Shown here one piece after another: positions 1 to 8,418 of a stretch of DNA of 64,000 bases. Location: NCBI GenBank assembly GCA_019636735.1, contig JAHBWY010000006.1, positions 1 through 64,000 of the forward strand, read 5' to 3'. Source of the stretch: Phycisphaeraceae bacterium. Lineage in GTDB: Bacteria > Planctomycetota > Phycisphaerae > Phycisphaerales > SM1A02. Under the pieces are notes generated by a model that was not told the origin of the DNA, did no database searches, and was given only the letters and a program-made list of their open reading frames with translations. Both the position numbers and the translations under genes were made by a program. Every line of letters begins with the position of its first letter. Positions within the stretch are counted from its first letter, which is position 1.

Positions 1-10
1 GGGGCATTGC

Positions 11-30
11 CCCACGCGGATGCGCGTGGG
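11..30. terminator. GC-rich hairpin downstream of the zinc-ribbon gene
   Basis: Eight base pairs (CCCACGCG with CGCGTGGG) close on a four-base loop. The hairpin lies 17 bases past the stop of the minus-strand zinc-ribbon gene, where a terminator would be expected. No T-tract follows it on the minus strand, so it may only be a stabilising hairpin or part of a terminator that continues outside the window. Confidence 0.35.
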
Positions 31-46
31 CTGCGCGCCCGGGGGC

Positions 47-346
47 TCAGAAGCGCACCAACATCGGAAGCAGGCCCAGCACGGCGAGCACCAGCACGAT
101 GGCCACCAGCACCATCGTGCGATCACGGAAACCCTTCGCTTCCGGCGGCACGCGCGAAGTCGCGCCCTGGATGGCTTCGAAGCACTCGGGACACTTCACG
201 GCATCGTCATAGACCTCGGCACCGCAGAAGGGACAGTGCGCCTCGTCGCCGCTGAAGCGCTCGAGATCCTCGTCCGATGGACCGAGATCGACCGAGTCGC
301 CCTCGTCATCGGGCTCGTTGCATGGACGAATGCCGCAGCACGCCAT
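47..346 (-). CDS. small zinc-ribbon protein with C-terminal membrane anchor
   Basis: This 99-residue protein has a four-cysteine zinc ribbon (C38-x2-C41 and C52-x2-C55) followed by a single hydrophobic helix at about residues 79-97 that ends the protein. The layout suggests a tail-anchored protein with a cytoplasmic zinc finger, a common type in planctomycetes whose function is unknown. An N-terminal cysteine cluster (C3, C4, C9) is extra and could also bind metal. The ATG at 346 was chosen because upstream in-frame sequence runs back under the divergent thioredoxin-like gene, whose start lies only 45 bases away. The two genes probably share a short divergent promoter region. Confidence 0.7.
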   Translation of the reverse strand: MACCGIRPCNEPDDEGDSVDLGPSDEDLERFSGDEAHCPFCGAEVYDDAVKCPECFEAIQGATSRVPPEAKGFRDRTMVLVAIVLVLAVLGLLPMLVRF

Positions 347-391
347 GCGAGCATGGTAGAGCGGAGGCCATCTCGGGGCTACGCTGACCTC

Positions 392-961
392 ATGCCACCG
401 CTTGCCTCCACCATGGTCCCGCTGGGAACCCCCTGCCCCGACTTCCATCTCACCGATGTGACCTCTGGACGCGTGATCTCGCGCGACGACATGGCCAAGG
501 CACCGGCGCTGCTGGTCATGTTCATCTGCAACCATTGCCCCTTCGTGAAGCACATCCGCGCGGAACTCGCGCGCCTGCCTCGTGAGTACGCGGCGAAGGG
601 CCTCGCCACGGTGGCGATCTGCTCGAATGACCCCGTCTCCCACCCCGCCGACGGTCCCGGCCCCATGAAGCAGGAGGCGATCGACGCGGGCTACACCTTC
701 CCCTATCTGCACGACTCCGAGCAGCGCATCGCCCGCGCCTTCGATGCCGCCTGCACGCCGGATTTCTTCCTCTACGACGGAGCTCGTCGGCTCGTCTACC
801 GAGGCCAGCTCGACTCCAGTCGGCCCGGGATCAACCTCCCCGTCGACGGCGCCGATCTGCGGGCCGCCATCGACGCGGTGCTCGCCGGGCGTGCGCCATC
901 ACCGGAGCAGAAGCCCGCGATCGGCTGTTCGATCAAGTGGCGCGCGGACGCCGTGGCCTGA
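392..961 (+). CDS. thioredoxin-like (AhpC/TSA-redoxin) family protein
   Basis: The 189-residue protein has a peroxiredoxin/TlpA-like thioredoxin fold. The opening segment (G-x-x-C-P-D-F) is typical of redoxin proteins, and C46-N-H-C49-P sits at the active-site helix in place of the usual CxxC followed by proline. The cis-proline region is C121-T-P-D-F-F at 121-126. No signal peptide is visible, so it is probably cytoplasmic, acting as a thiol oxidoreductase or peroxidase. Proteins with the C-N-H-C-P-F-V motif are widespread in planctomycetes and cyanobacteria, but their substrates are not established. The start at 392 avoids overlap with the divergent gene; the reading frame stays open upstream. 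Confidence 0.85.
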   Translation: MPPLASTMVPLGTPCPDFHLTDVTSGRVISRDDMAKAPALLVMFICNHCPFVKHIRAELARLPREYAAKGLATVAICSNDPVSHPADGPGPMKQEAIDAGYTFPYLHDSEQRIARAFDAACTPDFFLYDGARRLVYRGQLDSSRPGINLPVDGADLRAAIDAVLAGRAPSPEQKPAIGCSIKWRADAVA

Positions 962-1040
962 GCGGGTGAGTTTGAGCCGCCTTGCCGCTCCTCGAAGCAC
1001 TGCATTGCGGCGCGGTGACTCGCCTCGCTCGCGGACTGAC

Positions 1041-1721
1041 TCATGGCTTCGTCAATCGGACGACCATCAATCCCCATGCCGGTGGGATGTGCACGCGCTC
1101 GGCCACTTCCACTTCAAGGCCCGCGCGCTTCGCCATATCCGCGAGTAACCCCCGGGTCAGCACGCGTCGGCGCGTGCGCTGGGAGACCTTGAGCCACCAC
1201 GCCAGCCAGCGCATCTGAAGCGCCTCGAGGGTCCAGTCGAGGATGACCACGCGCCCGCCGGAAGCCGTGACGCGCGCGAACTCGGAGAGGGCCGCCTCCT
1301 GGCGATCGAGCAGGTGGAAGGCATTCGCACAGACCGCCAGGTCGACGCTCCCGGATTCAACCGGCACCTTCTCCGCAGGGGCCTCGCACAGGTGAATGCC
1401 TTCGAGACCGAGCGCTTCGAGGCGCTCCTGCGCTCGCGCAAGCATCGCTTGGGAAAGATCGACCCCGACGATCTCGGCCTTCGGGAAGTGATCCGCCAGC
1501 GCGGCCGTCACGACTCCGGTGCCGCAGCAGACATCAAGCACGCGCGACGCCGGCGGCAGGTCACGGATCGCATCGAGCACGATGGCGCGCGACCACGCGG
1601 TGTAGCGCCGGAAGCGTCGGTCATAGTTGGGCGCATAAGCGCGGTACCTGGAGCGCACCATCTCATGCTGATGCTCCGGCGCTTCAGGTGAGGTTCCCGT
1701 GGCACTCAGGCTGTCACCCAT
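1041..1721 (-). CDS. class I SAM-dependent methyltransferase (UbiE/Methyltransf_11 type)
   Basis: The protein has 226 residues from the chosen start. Motif I is V-L-D-V-C-C-G-T-G at 61-69, with an acidic ribose-binding residue at D88 (G-V-D-L-S). A post-motif loop (A-N-A-F-H-L-L) resembles UbiE-like small-molecule methyltransferases, so quinone or lipid methylation is possible; the substrate cannot be read from the sequence. The frame is open to 1817, but that would overlap the end of the upstream ATPase gene by over 70 bases, so the ATG at 1721 is preferred. It lies 23 bases downstream of the ATPase stop and is probably the last gene of the same minus-strand transcript. Confidence 0.8.
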   Translation of the reverse strand: MGDSLSATGTSPEAPEHQHEMVRSRYRAYAPNYDRRFRRYTAWSRAIVLDAIRDLPPASRVLDVCCGTGVVTAALADHFPKAEIVGVDLSQAMLARAQERLEALGLEGIHLCEAPAEKVPVESGSVDLAVCANAFHLLDRQEAALSEFARVTASGGRVVILDWTLEALQMRWLAWWLKVSQRTRRRVLTRGLLADMAKRAGLEVEVAERVHIPPAWGLMVVRLTKP

Positions 1722-1744
1722 CGGCCACCATCCTAAGACACCGC

Positions 1745-4474
1745 TCAGGAGAGCGCTCGACCTGCCGCCGGTGGTCCCTTCGCAGCGCGACGGTCGAGCG
1801 CACGCCGCCTGAGCCACTTCTCAAAGCCCACGATGATCCCGATGAGCCACGCGCCCGCGACAATGAGCGTCCACGCTGTCAGGTCCGGTCCCTCGGTGCT
1901 GAAGAGCGCCTGCATCGGCCCCCAGTGGGCAAACGCAACCTGCACCAGCACCATGCCGAAGACACCGAACCAGAGCCATCGGTTGCTGAACCAGCCGACG
2001 CTCCAGACCCCTCGCAGGAGCGAACGGCAGTTGAAGAGATAGAAGATCTGGCACCAGACGACACCACTGACGACGATCGTGCGAGCCTGCGCTTCGCTCA
2101 TCTCCCGCGCCAGCGCCCACTCGAAGAGGGCGAAGCCCATGCCCGAAATGAGGATTGTCATGAGGCCTGTCCGCATGAAGACCTCGAAGGTGAAGAGCGG
2201 CGCACCGGGATTCCGCGGTGGGCGCTCCATGAGGTCGGGCTCGTGCGGCTCGAAGGCGAGCATGAGCCCGAGCAGGAGCGCCGTCGTGAGATTCAGGTAG
2301 AGCGCCTGCACCGGCAGAATGGGAAGGGCGACTCCAAAGACGACCGCCGCAAGGATGATCATCGCGGCACCGCCATTGGTCGGCAGCGTCCAGACGATGA
2401 ACTTCGTGAGGTTGTCGAAGACACCGCGCCCCTCTTCAACAGCCGCTTCGATTGTTGCGAAGTCATCGTCGGCCAGGACGACATCGGAGGCCTCCTTGGC
2501 GGCGTCAGTCCCGTTGCGTCCCATCGCGACGCCGACATCGGCCTGGCGGAGCGCGGGCGCATCGTTGACGCCATCTCCCGTCATGGCGACGACATGACCG
2601 AGCGATTGGAGCGCCTTGACGAGCCGGAGCTTCTGCTCCGGGGTCATGCGGGCGAAGACCGAGACTCGATCGGCGAGTTCCGGCAGCGCTTCATCCGAAA
2701 CATGGCCGAGTTCAGCGCCGGTGACGACCTCGCCCTCGCGCTTCTCCGCGGCCACGAGTCCGAGCCTCCGAGCGATGGCGAGTGCAGTGCCCGGATGGTC
2801 TCCGGTGATCATCTTCACCTCGATGCCGGCGCTCCGGCAGCGCAGGATCGCCTGCTTCGCCCGCTCGCGCGGTGGATCGATCATGCCGATCAATCCGAGG
2901 AACTCGAGATTGGGCGGCAGGTGATGGGGGTCGAGCGCCGCATCGGGTGCCAGCACACCGCGGGCGCAGGCGATCAGGCGCAGTCCTTCGTGGGAGAGCC
3001 GCGACGCCTCGGCGCGGATGCGCGCCCGATCGATCGCGACGGATCGATCGCCATCGAGCATGGTGGCGCTGCCTTCGAGCACGCGCTCGACGGAGCCCTT
3101 GAGCATCACTTCGCGCCCGTGGCGTGACGCCATGAACTGCCGCTCCGACTCGAAGGGAATGAGATCGTCGATGGGCGAGGCGTCGCGCAGCGCCCGGGTG
3201 TCGATGCCCGCCTTCTCCGCCGCGACGAGAATGGCGACTTCCGTCGGGTCGCCGTCGAGGCGCCATCCCTCCGCGCCCCGGTGCAGAGCCGCGTCATTGG
3301 CAAGCGTTCCGGCACGAAGACAGCCCGCGAGCGCCGGGTGATCGTCGAGTCGATCGGCCTCCTCGATCGCGCCGCCCGCAGGCGTGTCGCCATGGCCCGT
3401 CACGGCGTACTCGCGCGCCGCGGTCCAGATCGAGCGCACCGTCATGCGGTTCTCAGTCAGCGTGCCGGTCTTGTCCGAACAGATGACCGTGGTGCTTCCC
3501 AGCGCCTCGACCACGGGCAGCTTGCGGATGATGGCGTTCCGCGCCGCCATCCGGTGCACGCCGATCGCCAGCGTGACGGTGATGACCGCTGGAAGCCCCT
3601 CGGGAATGGCGCCGACGGCGAGCGCCACGGCCGCCATGAAGGTCTGGAGCGCCCCCGCGCCGTGCATGAGACCCACGAAGAACATCAGCGAGGCGACCAG
3701 CAGGATCGCCCAGGTCAAGAGACGACTGAACTCGGCGATGCGCCGCGTCAGCGGAGTTTCGATCCGGTCGGCCTGGCGAACCAGCCCGCTGATACGGCCG
3801 ATCTCCGTCGCGTCGCCGATCTCGACCACCACCGCGACGCCCTGCCCGCGCGTCACAACCGTCCCGGCGTAGACCATGCCAGCGCGATCGGCGAGTTCGG
3901 TGCCCTCGTCCATGGCGTGCACCCTCTTGGCAATGGGCACCGACTCTCCGGTCAGCGCCGACTCATCGACGAAGAGGTCGCGCACCTCGACGAGCCGCAT
4001 GTCCGCCGGAACCGCGTCGCCCGATTCGAGCAGCACGATGTCGCCCGGCACGAGATCGGCCGCGGGCACCTTCGTCCGTTGTTCATCACGGCGGACTCGC
4101 GCCGAGACGCCGAGAGCCTGAGCGAGCGCCTCGATCGCCGCCGAGGCGCGCCGCTCCTGGATGAACCCCACGATTCCATTGACGACCACCACGCCGATGA
4201 TCACCCCCGAGTCGATCCACTCGCCGAGAAGCGCAGTGATGACCGCCGCTGCGATGAGGATGAGCACAAGCTCCGAGGTGAACTGGCCCAGCAGCATCCG
4301 CCAGGCGCTCGTCCGCGCCTGGCGGGTGATCCGGTTGAAGCCATGGATGCGGCGTCGCTCCTCCACCACTCGCGCATCAAGGCCGCGTCGCGGATCGACC
4401 TCGAGCATCGAGAGCACGGCGGCCGCATCGAGCGCATGCCACACCGGCGACGAGGGCCGTGATGCGCCGCTCAC
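1745..4474 (-). CDS. P-type cation-transporting ATPase (P2A, calcium-pump-like)
   Basis: This 909-residue protein is a complete P-type ATPase. It has the N-terminal cation-ATPase domain, the actuator motif T-G-E-S at 175-178, the P2-type transmembrane motif P-E-G-L-P at 291-295, the phosphorylation site D334-K-T-G-T-L-T and the hinge T-G-D-G-V-N-D-A-P. The P-E-G-L-P motif and overall length fit SERCA/PMR1-like pumps, which move calcium or manganese out of the cytoplasm; the ion is an inference. Start is GTG at 4474, which overlaps the stop of the upstream methyltransferase in a GTGA junction. The gene lies between two methyltransferase genes on one apparent transcript. Confidence 0.93.
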   Translation of the reverse strand: MSGASRPSSPVWHALDAAAVLSMLEVDPRRGLDARVVEERRRIHGFNRITRQARTSAWRMLLGQFTSELVLILIAAAVITALLGEWIDSGVIIGVVVVNGIVGFIQERRASAAIEALAQALGVSARVRRDEQRTKVPAADLVPGDIVLLESGDAVPADMRLVEVRDLFVDESALTGESVPIAKRVHAMDEGTELADRAGMVYAGTVVTRGQGVAVVVEIGDATEIGRISGLVRQADRIETPLTRRIAEFSRLLTWAILLVASLMFFVGLMHGAGALQTFMAAVALAVGAIPEGLPAVITVTLAIGVHRMAARNAIIRKLPVVEALGSTTVICSDKTGTLTENRMTVRSIWTAAREYAVTGHGDTPAGGAIEEADRLDDHPALAGCLRAGTLANDAALHRGAEGWRLDGDPTEVAILVAAEKAGIDTRALRDASPIDDLIPFESERQFMASRHGREVMLKGSVERVLEGSATMLDGDRSVAIDRARIRAEASRLSHEGLRLIACARGVLAPDAALDPHHLPPNLEFLGLIGMIDPPRERAKQAILRCRSAGIEVKMITGDHPGTALAIARRLGLVAAEKREGEVVTGAELGHVSDEALPELADRVSVFARMTPEQKLRLVKALQSLGHVVAMTGDGVNDAPALRQADVGVAMGRNGTDAAKEASDVVLADDDFATIEAAVEEGRGVFDNLTKFIVWTLPTNGGAAMIILAAVVFGVALPILPVQALYLNLTTALLLGLMLAFEPHEPDLMERPPRNPGAPLFTFEVFMRTGLMTILISGMGFALFEWALAREMSEAQARTIVVSGVVWCQIFYLFNCRSLLRGVWSVGWFSNRWLWFGVFGMVLVQVAFAHWGPMQALFSTEGPDLTAWTLIVAGAWLIGIIVGFEKWLRRRALDRRAAKGPPAAGRALS

Positions 4475-5178
4475 GATCGCCTCCTCGCGACGAGGTGATG
4501 CACATGCCAGCGCTTCCGCACGCCGGGGAGCGGTTCGCCCTCGCGCTCGACCTCCTCGTGGGCGAGCAGATCAAATGACTCGAAGAGACGCGGCAGATCC
4601 ACCGCGGTGTGAGCACTCATGGTGCCGGGGTCACTCTCCACCACGAACTGGTCGCGCGGTCCAAAGAGCTGGCCGACGAAGAGACCGCCGGGAGCAAGCG
4701 ACGCGGCCAGGCGCGCCCAGAGCGCCTCGAAGTGATGCTCCGGGCAGAAGGGCAGTGCAAAGCCGGCGTGCACCAGGTGGAACGCCGCAACGGGGAGCGG
4801 CGTGTTCTCAAATGGAGCGTGCACCAACTCCAGACGATCGAGGGCCGCGAGCCGTTCCGCCCGGGCCCGGGTCGCGGCCAGCATTCTCGCACTCGCATCG
4901 GTCGCGACGACGCGCCAGCCGCTCGAAAGGAGGAACTCCGCTTCCTGCCCGAGACCGCAGCCGAGATCGAGGGCATGAAGGACGTCAATCCGGCCGCCAG
5001 AAGCTCGCGTGATCGAATGTTGGTCGAGGGCCTTCACCAGCCACTCGCGGGGACCGAGTTTCTCCGTCGCGCGCTCATAGAGCGCCATGCGCTCGGGTCC
5101 GAATGAGGGGATCGGAACCTCGTTCGGCGCCGACGGTGCCGCGCCACTCAGCCCAGCCTCGGCGCCACCATCACTCAC
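4471..5178 (-). CDS. class I SAM-dependent methyltransferase
   Basis: The 235-residue protein carries motif I as D-L-G-C-G-L-G at 71-77, then V-A-T-D-A-S as the ribose-binding acidic strand, and a C-terminal arm ending in W-H-V-H-H-L-V. This is similar to TehB/Methyltransf_12-like enzymes. The first 30 residues are low in complexity and probably disordered. It starts with GTG at 5178, overlapping the stop of the DUF1080 gene, and its own stop overlaps the ATPase start, so it is tightly coupled at both ends. The substrate is unknown. It is only distantly like the other methyltransferase of this run and does not look like a recent duplicate. Confidence 0.8.
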   Translation of the reverse strand: MSDGGAEAGLSGAAPSAPNEVPIPSFGPERMALYERATEKLGPREWLVKALDQHSITRASGGRIDVLHALDLGCGLGQEAEFLLSSGWRVVATDASARMLAATRARAERLAALDRLELVHAPFENTPLPVAAFHLVHAGFALPFCPEHHFEALWARLAASLAPGGLFVGQLFGPRDQFVVESDPGTMSAHTAVDLPRLFESFDLLAHEEVEREGEPLPGVRKRWHVHHLVARRRS

Positions 5179-5930
5179 CGGATCGGACGGATCTTGATGT
5201 TCCTGAAGGCGACCTCGTCGCCGTGATCTTGAAGCGCGATGTGCCCCGAATCTTTCGTGGCAAAGGCGGGCATGTCCTTGAACTTGCTCTTGGCGATGCG
5301 CTCCTTCCAGTCATCGCTCGAGGTATCGAAGGTGGCCGTCTGCACGCCATTGAGCCAGAGTTCAACCTTGCTGCCCTGGACGAGGATTCGCGCACGATTC
5401 CACTCCCCCGCGGGCTTCACCGCGCCCTCGGGCGCGGGGTAGAGGGCATAGCACGCGCCCGCCGAGGTGTATGGCGTCCGCCCGTCGACATGGCCCGCGT
5501 CGTCGAGGATCTGCATCTCGGGCCCGGTCTCCCAGGGGTAGTTCTTCTCCTCGCCGACATGCCACATGACGCCCGAGTTGCCGGCAGGCCCCACCTTCCA
5601 CTCGCAGACAAACTCGAAGTCCTTGTAAGTCTCGCGCGTGACGATGTCTCCGCCCGGCCCCTTGCGCACGAGCGTCCCATCGACGACCTGCCAGCCGTCG
5701 GGCAGCGACTCCTTGCGGAATCCGCGGAAGTGCTGCGATGCATCCTTGCCGTCAAAGAGCAGAACCCAACCGTCGGCCCGCTCCTTGTCGGTCAACTCGT
5801 TCATGGCGCTCTCCTCAGCCGGAGCGTTCACAGCAGGCGAATGGGGAGGTCCCGGCGCCCGAAGCGGTGGATCCGCCATCGCGCTTCCGAAGGCGAGGTT
5901 GACCACAGCCGCCAGCAGGTGAATGTTCAT
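5175..5930 (-). CDS. DUF1080 (3-keto-disaccharide hydrolase-like) protein
   Basis: From the ATG at 5930 the protein has 251 residues. The core (W-V-L-L-F-D-G-K at 55-62, then a jelly-roll/concanavalin-like domain to the end) is the DUF1080 fold, very abundant in planctomycetes and linked to sugar or glycan handling, with 3-keto-glycoside hydrolysis proposed for some members. Two starts are possible. The long form begins M-N-I-H-L-L with a weak signal-peptide-like stretch, but its start codon abuts the tRNA-Val gene. A shorter form starts at 5804 behind a good GAGGAG site six bases upstream, giving 209 residues and no export signal. DUF1080 proteins are usually exported, so I keep the long form with reservation. 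Confidence 0.75.
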   Translation of the reverse strand: MNIHLLAAVVNLAFGSAMADPPLRAPGPPHSPAVNAPAEESAMNELTDKERADGWVLLFDGKDASQHFRGFRKESLPDGWQVVDGTLVRKGPGGDIVTRETYKDFEFVCEWKVGPAGNSGVMWHVGEEKNYPWETGPEMQILDDAGHVDGRTPYTSAGACYALYPAPEGAVKPAGEWNRARILVQGSKVELWLNGVQTATFDTSSDDWKERIAKSKFKDMPAFATKDSGHIALQDHGDEVAFRNIKIRPIR

Positions 5931-5932
5931 CA

Positions 5933-6006
5933 TGGACCGTACTGGACTTGAACCAGTGACCTCCTGCGTGTCATGCAGGCGCGCTAGCCAACTGCGCCAA
6001 CGGTCC
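5933..6006 (-). tRNA. tRNA-Val (anticodon GAC)
   Basis: The minus strand folds into a complete 74-nt cloverleaf. It has a 7-bp acceptor stem (GGACCGT with ACGGTCC), a 4-bp D stem (GCGC/GCGC), an anticodon stem CCTGC/GCAGG around loop ATGACAC, a 5-nt variable region, and a T stem ACTGG/CCAGT around TTCAAGT. The anticodon GAC lies at 5972-5970 and reads GUC valine codons. The discriminator base is A and CCA is not encoded, so it must be added after transcription. The gene lies 81 bases after gltX and directly abuts the DUF1080 reading frame. Confidence 0.97.
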
Positions 6007-6087
6007 GAGGGCAGGAAGTGTAACGCGCCACACCCCGAGAGACCAGTGGCAAGCGTTCGTGACGGAGCCGGGGTGGCGTGGATCCGG

Positions 6088-7860
6088 TCAGCCCGAGGCA
6101 CCTGAAGTCACTCGGTCAAGCGCGCGGGCGATTCGGGTGAGGGTGCTCGCCCGCCCGAGGATGGCCAGGGTGTCGAAGATCGGCGGACTCACCGTACCGC
6201 CGCTCACCGCCACGCGAAGCGGCTGGGCGACATCGCCGAGACGCCCCTCGGCATGGCGCTCCGCATACGCCTTCACCACGGCTTCGAGGTCAGACGCCGT
6301 CCACGAGGCACACTCTTCGAGCCGCGTCTTCAGTTGCTCGAGGTGCGCGACACCCTTCGCATCAAGCACCTTCGAGACAGCCTTTGAGTCGAACTCGAGT
6401 GCTTCGTCGGGAATGACCAGGAAGCGATTGGCACGAAAGAGATCATCGAGCGTCTTGCTGCGCGCACGACTCGCCTCGGCCAGCGCGGAGAACTGTTCGC
6501 TGGTCAGTCGCACCATGAAGGCGGGGTGCTCTCGCTCGCCGTGATCGCGCGCCAGCCGCTCGAACTCCTGCGGCGAGAGGGCCTGAATGGCGTCGAGGTT
6601 GAATGCAAGGAGCTTGGCGCGATCGAACTTCGCCGGGGTCTTGAGCACCCTGTCGAGATCGAAGTGACCGATGAGGAACTCGAGATCGAACTTCTCCAGA
6701 TCGTTGCCCGGACTCCAGCCGTTGAGCGCCAGGAAGTTGCAGAGGACTCCGGGCAGATAGCCCGAGCGACGGAAGTCATCGACATTGATCTCCGGGAGAT
6801 TCACACCAAGGGCGGTCGCGAGCGCCGTGGACTGGCCCACGGGAAGCTGCACAGTCTTGTCGGCGAGCCACTTTGTGAACTGCTCCTGACTCGGCATGGC
6901 CGCGGAGATCGCCGCCGCCTCGGGCCCCGGCGGCACGGCGGGGAGTTCGCGAAGGCCGCGTTCCTGCACCGCCTTGCGAAGCACCTTGTCCTTGTCGCGC
7001 TTGCTCATCTTCGAGCCATCGGGGTTGAAGATCAGCGGCAGGTGGCCATAGACCGGACGCCGAAACCCGAGGGCATCCTGAAGGAGCATGTGCCGCGCCG
7101 TGTTGTTGAAGTGCTCCTGCGCTCGCAGCACATGGGTCACGCCCATCAATTCATCGTCGACCACCACAGCGAAGTGGTAGGTCGGGAAGCCGTCGGCCTT
7201 GCGGATCACGAAGTCATCGATCTCGCCGGGGGGCAGAGTGGCGTCGCCGAGGACGGCGTCGCGGATCACCACCTCGCCCTGCGGCGCGGCGAAGCGGATG
7301 ACCGCAGGCATGCCCGCCTTGAGGCGGCTCTCGACTTCTGATGACGACAGCGATCGGGCCGCGCTGCCGTCGTAGCGATAGGGAATGTTCCTCGCCTTGG
7401 CGTCGCGACGATGCGACTCAAGCTCCTCGGCGGTGTCGAAGGCGTAGTAGGCACGCCCGCTGCGCAGAAGCTGATCGAGGTAGCGCTGGTAGATCTCCAG
7501 CCGCTGCGCCTGGAAGTATGGTCCATGGTCGCCGCCGCCGGATTGGTCGAAGACGGGGCCTTCGTCCCAATCAACGCCGAGCCACGCCAAGTCCTGAAGG
7601 AAGGCAATGCTCGCTGCGTCGCTTGAGCGCTTCTGATCGGTGTCCTCGATTCGAAGAATGAACTTCCCGCCGCGCCCCCGGGCGTAGGCCCAGCAGAAGA
7701 GCGCGGTTCTCGCACCGCCGACATGGAGGTGACCTGACGGACTCGGCGCAAAGCGGGTGACGACGACCTGACCGTCAGCGGACGCCCGGCGATCGTCGAC
7801 GCCCGTCTGCGTCGCCGAGCCGTGACCGCCGTCAAGAACTTTCAGTGGACCCTTCTGCAT
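6088..7860 (-). CDS. gltX: glutamyl-tRNA synthetase
   Basis: This 590-residue class I aminoacyl-tRNA synthetase charges tRNA-Glu. The first signature is F-A-P-S-P-S-G-H-L-H-V-G at 37-48 and the second is K-M-S-K-R at 284-288. The protein is about 100 residues longer than most bacterial GltX. Much of the excess lies after the KMSKR loop (about 293-365), where extra Pro/Ala-rich sequence with additional helices separates the catalytic core from the anticodon-binding helical domain. About 30 residues also precede the fold. The ATG at 7860 is close to the divergent phosphodiesterase gene. The tRNA-Val gene follows 81 bases downstream on the same strand. Confidence 0.95.
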   Translation of the reverse strand: MQKGPLKVLDGGHGSATQTGVDDRRASADGQVVVTRFAPSPSGHLHVGGARTALFCWAYARGRGGKFILRIEDTDQKRSSDAASIAFLQDLAWLGVDWDEGPVFDQSGGGDHGPYFQAQRLEIYQRYLDQLLRSGRAYYAFDTAEELESHRRDAKARNIPYRYDGSAARSLSSSEVESRLKAGMPAVIRFAAPQGEVVIRDAVLGDATLPPGEIDDFVIRKADGFPTYHFAVVVDDELMGVTHVLRAQEHFNNTARHMLLQDALGFRRPVYGHLPLIFNPDGSKMSKRDKDKVLRKAVQERGLRELPAVPPGPEAAAISAAMPSQEQFTKWLADKTVQLPVGQSTALATALGVNLPEINVDDFRRSGYLPGVLCNFLALNGWSPGNDLEKFDLEFLIGHFDLDRVLKTPAKFDRAKLLAFNLDAIQALSPQEFERLARDHGEREHPAFMVRLTSEQFSALAEASRARSKTLDDLFRANRFLVIPDEALEFDSKAVSKVLDAKGVAHLEQLKTRLEECASWTASDLEAVVKAYAERHAEGRLGDVAQPLRVAVSGGTVSPPIFDTLAILGRASTLTRIARALDRVTSGASG

Positions 7861-7887
7861 GACTCCCCAAGGCTACCCTCCTCGCGG

Positions 7888-8364
7888 ATGCGCGTCGGAC
7901 TTCTCTCAGATAGTCATGGCCGAGCCGCCCGAACGAGAGACGCGGTCCGCCTGCTGGTCGGTCGCGGTGCGGACATCCTGCTCCATATGGGTGACATCGA
8001 GACCGAAGAGGTTCTCGACCAGCTTGCGGGGTTGACCGCGCATGTTGTCTTCGGCAACAACGATGACGAAATCTCCCTCGGCCGATATGCAGCCTCAATT
8101 GGCCTGACGGTTGCCCATCCGCTGGGTCAGCTCTCGGTCGATGGCAAGACGATTGCCTTCACCCATGGCCATCTCGGGTCCAGCCTTCGGGATTGGCGGG
8201 GAATCGACTACTTCGTTCACGGACACACCCACCAGCGGCGCGATGAGCGGCGCGAGGGCACACGCATCATCAACCCTGGCGCGCTGCACCGGGCGCCCGT
8301 CTACTCGGTGGCGCTCCTCGACCCTGCGTCGGACGCGCTCGAGTTTCTCGATCTCGGGGAGTGA
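7888..8364 (+). CDS. YfcE/MJ0936-type metallophosphoesterase
   Basis: The 158-residue protein has the compact calcineurin-like fold. Metal and catalytic motifs appear in order: S-D-S-H-G near the start, H-M-G-D (GD motif), F-G-N-N-D-D, H-G-H and V-H-G-H-T-H-Q, then I-N-P-G-A. The size fits the YfcE class of Mn-dependent phosphodiesterases, which act on model phosphodiesters; their natural substrates are mostly unknown. The start at ATG 7888 gives the standard family beginning (M-R-V-G-L-L-S-D). An upstream in-frame extension overlaps gltX and lacks family sequence. It is divergent from gltX, with only 27 bases between the two starts. Confidence 0.88.
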   Translation: MRVGLLSDSHGRAARTRDAVRLLVGRGADILLHMGDIETEEVLDQLAGLTAHVVFGNNDDEISLGRYAASIGLTVAHPLGQLSVDGKTIAFTHGHLGSSLRDWRGIDYFVHGHTHQRRDERREGTRIINPGALHRAPVYSVALLDPASDALEFLDLGE

Positions 8365-8418
8365 GGCTGCGCCCCGCCCCTGCCGTGCCCGCACTCCCGC
8401 GAAGGTAGTCTTCAATCC

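Noticed and set aside
1688..4462. Long plus-strand open frames opposite the P-type ATPase
   Set aside because: All P-type ATPase motifs are on the minus strand in one frame. The plus-strand frames are shadows.
5935..6101. Extension of the DUF1080 reading frame upstream through the tRNA gene
   Set aside because: The frame is open to 6101, but it translates the tRNA-Val sequence. The cloverleaf is complete, so this stretch is not protein coding.
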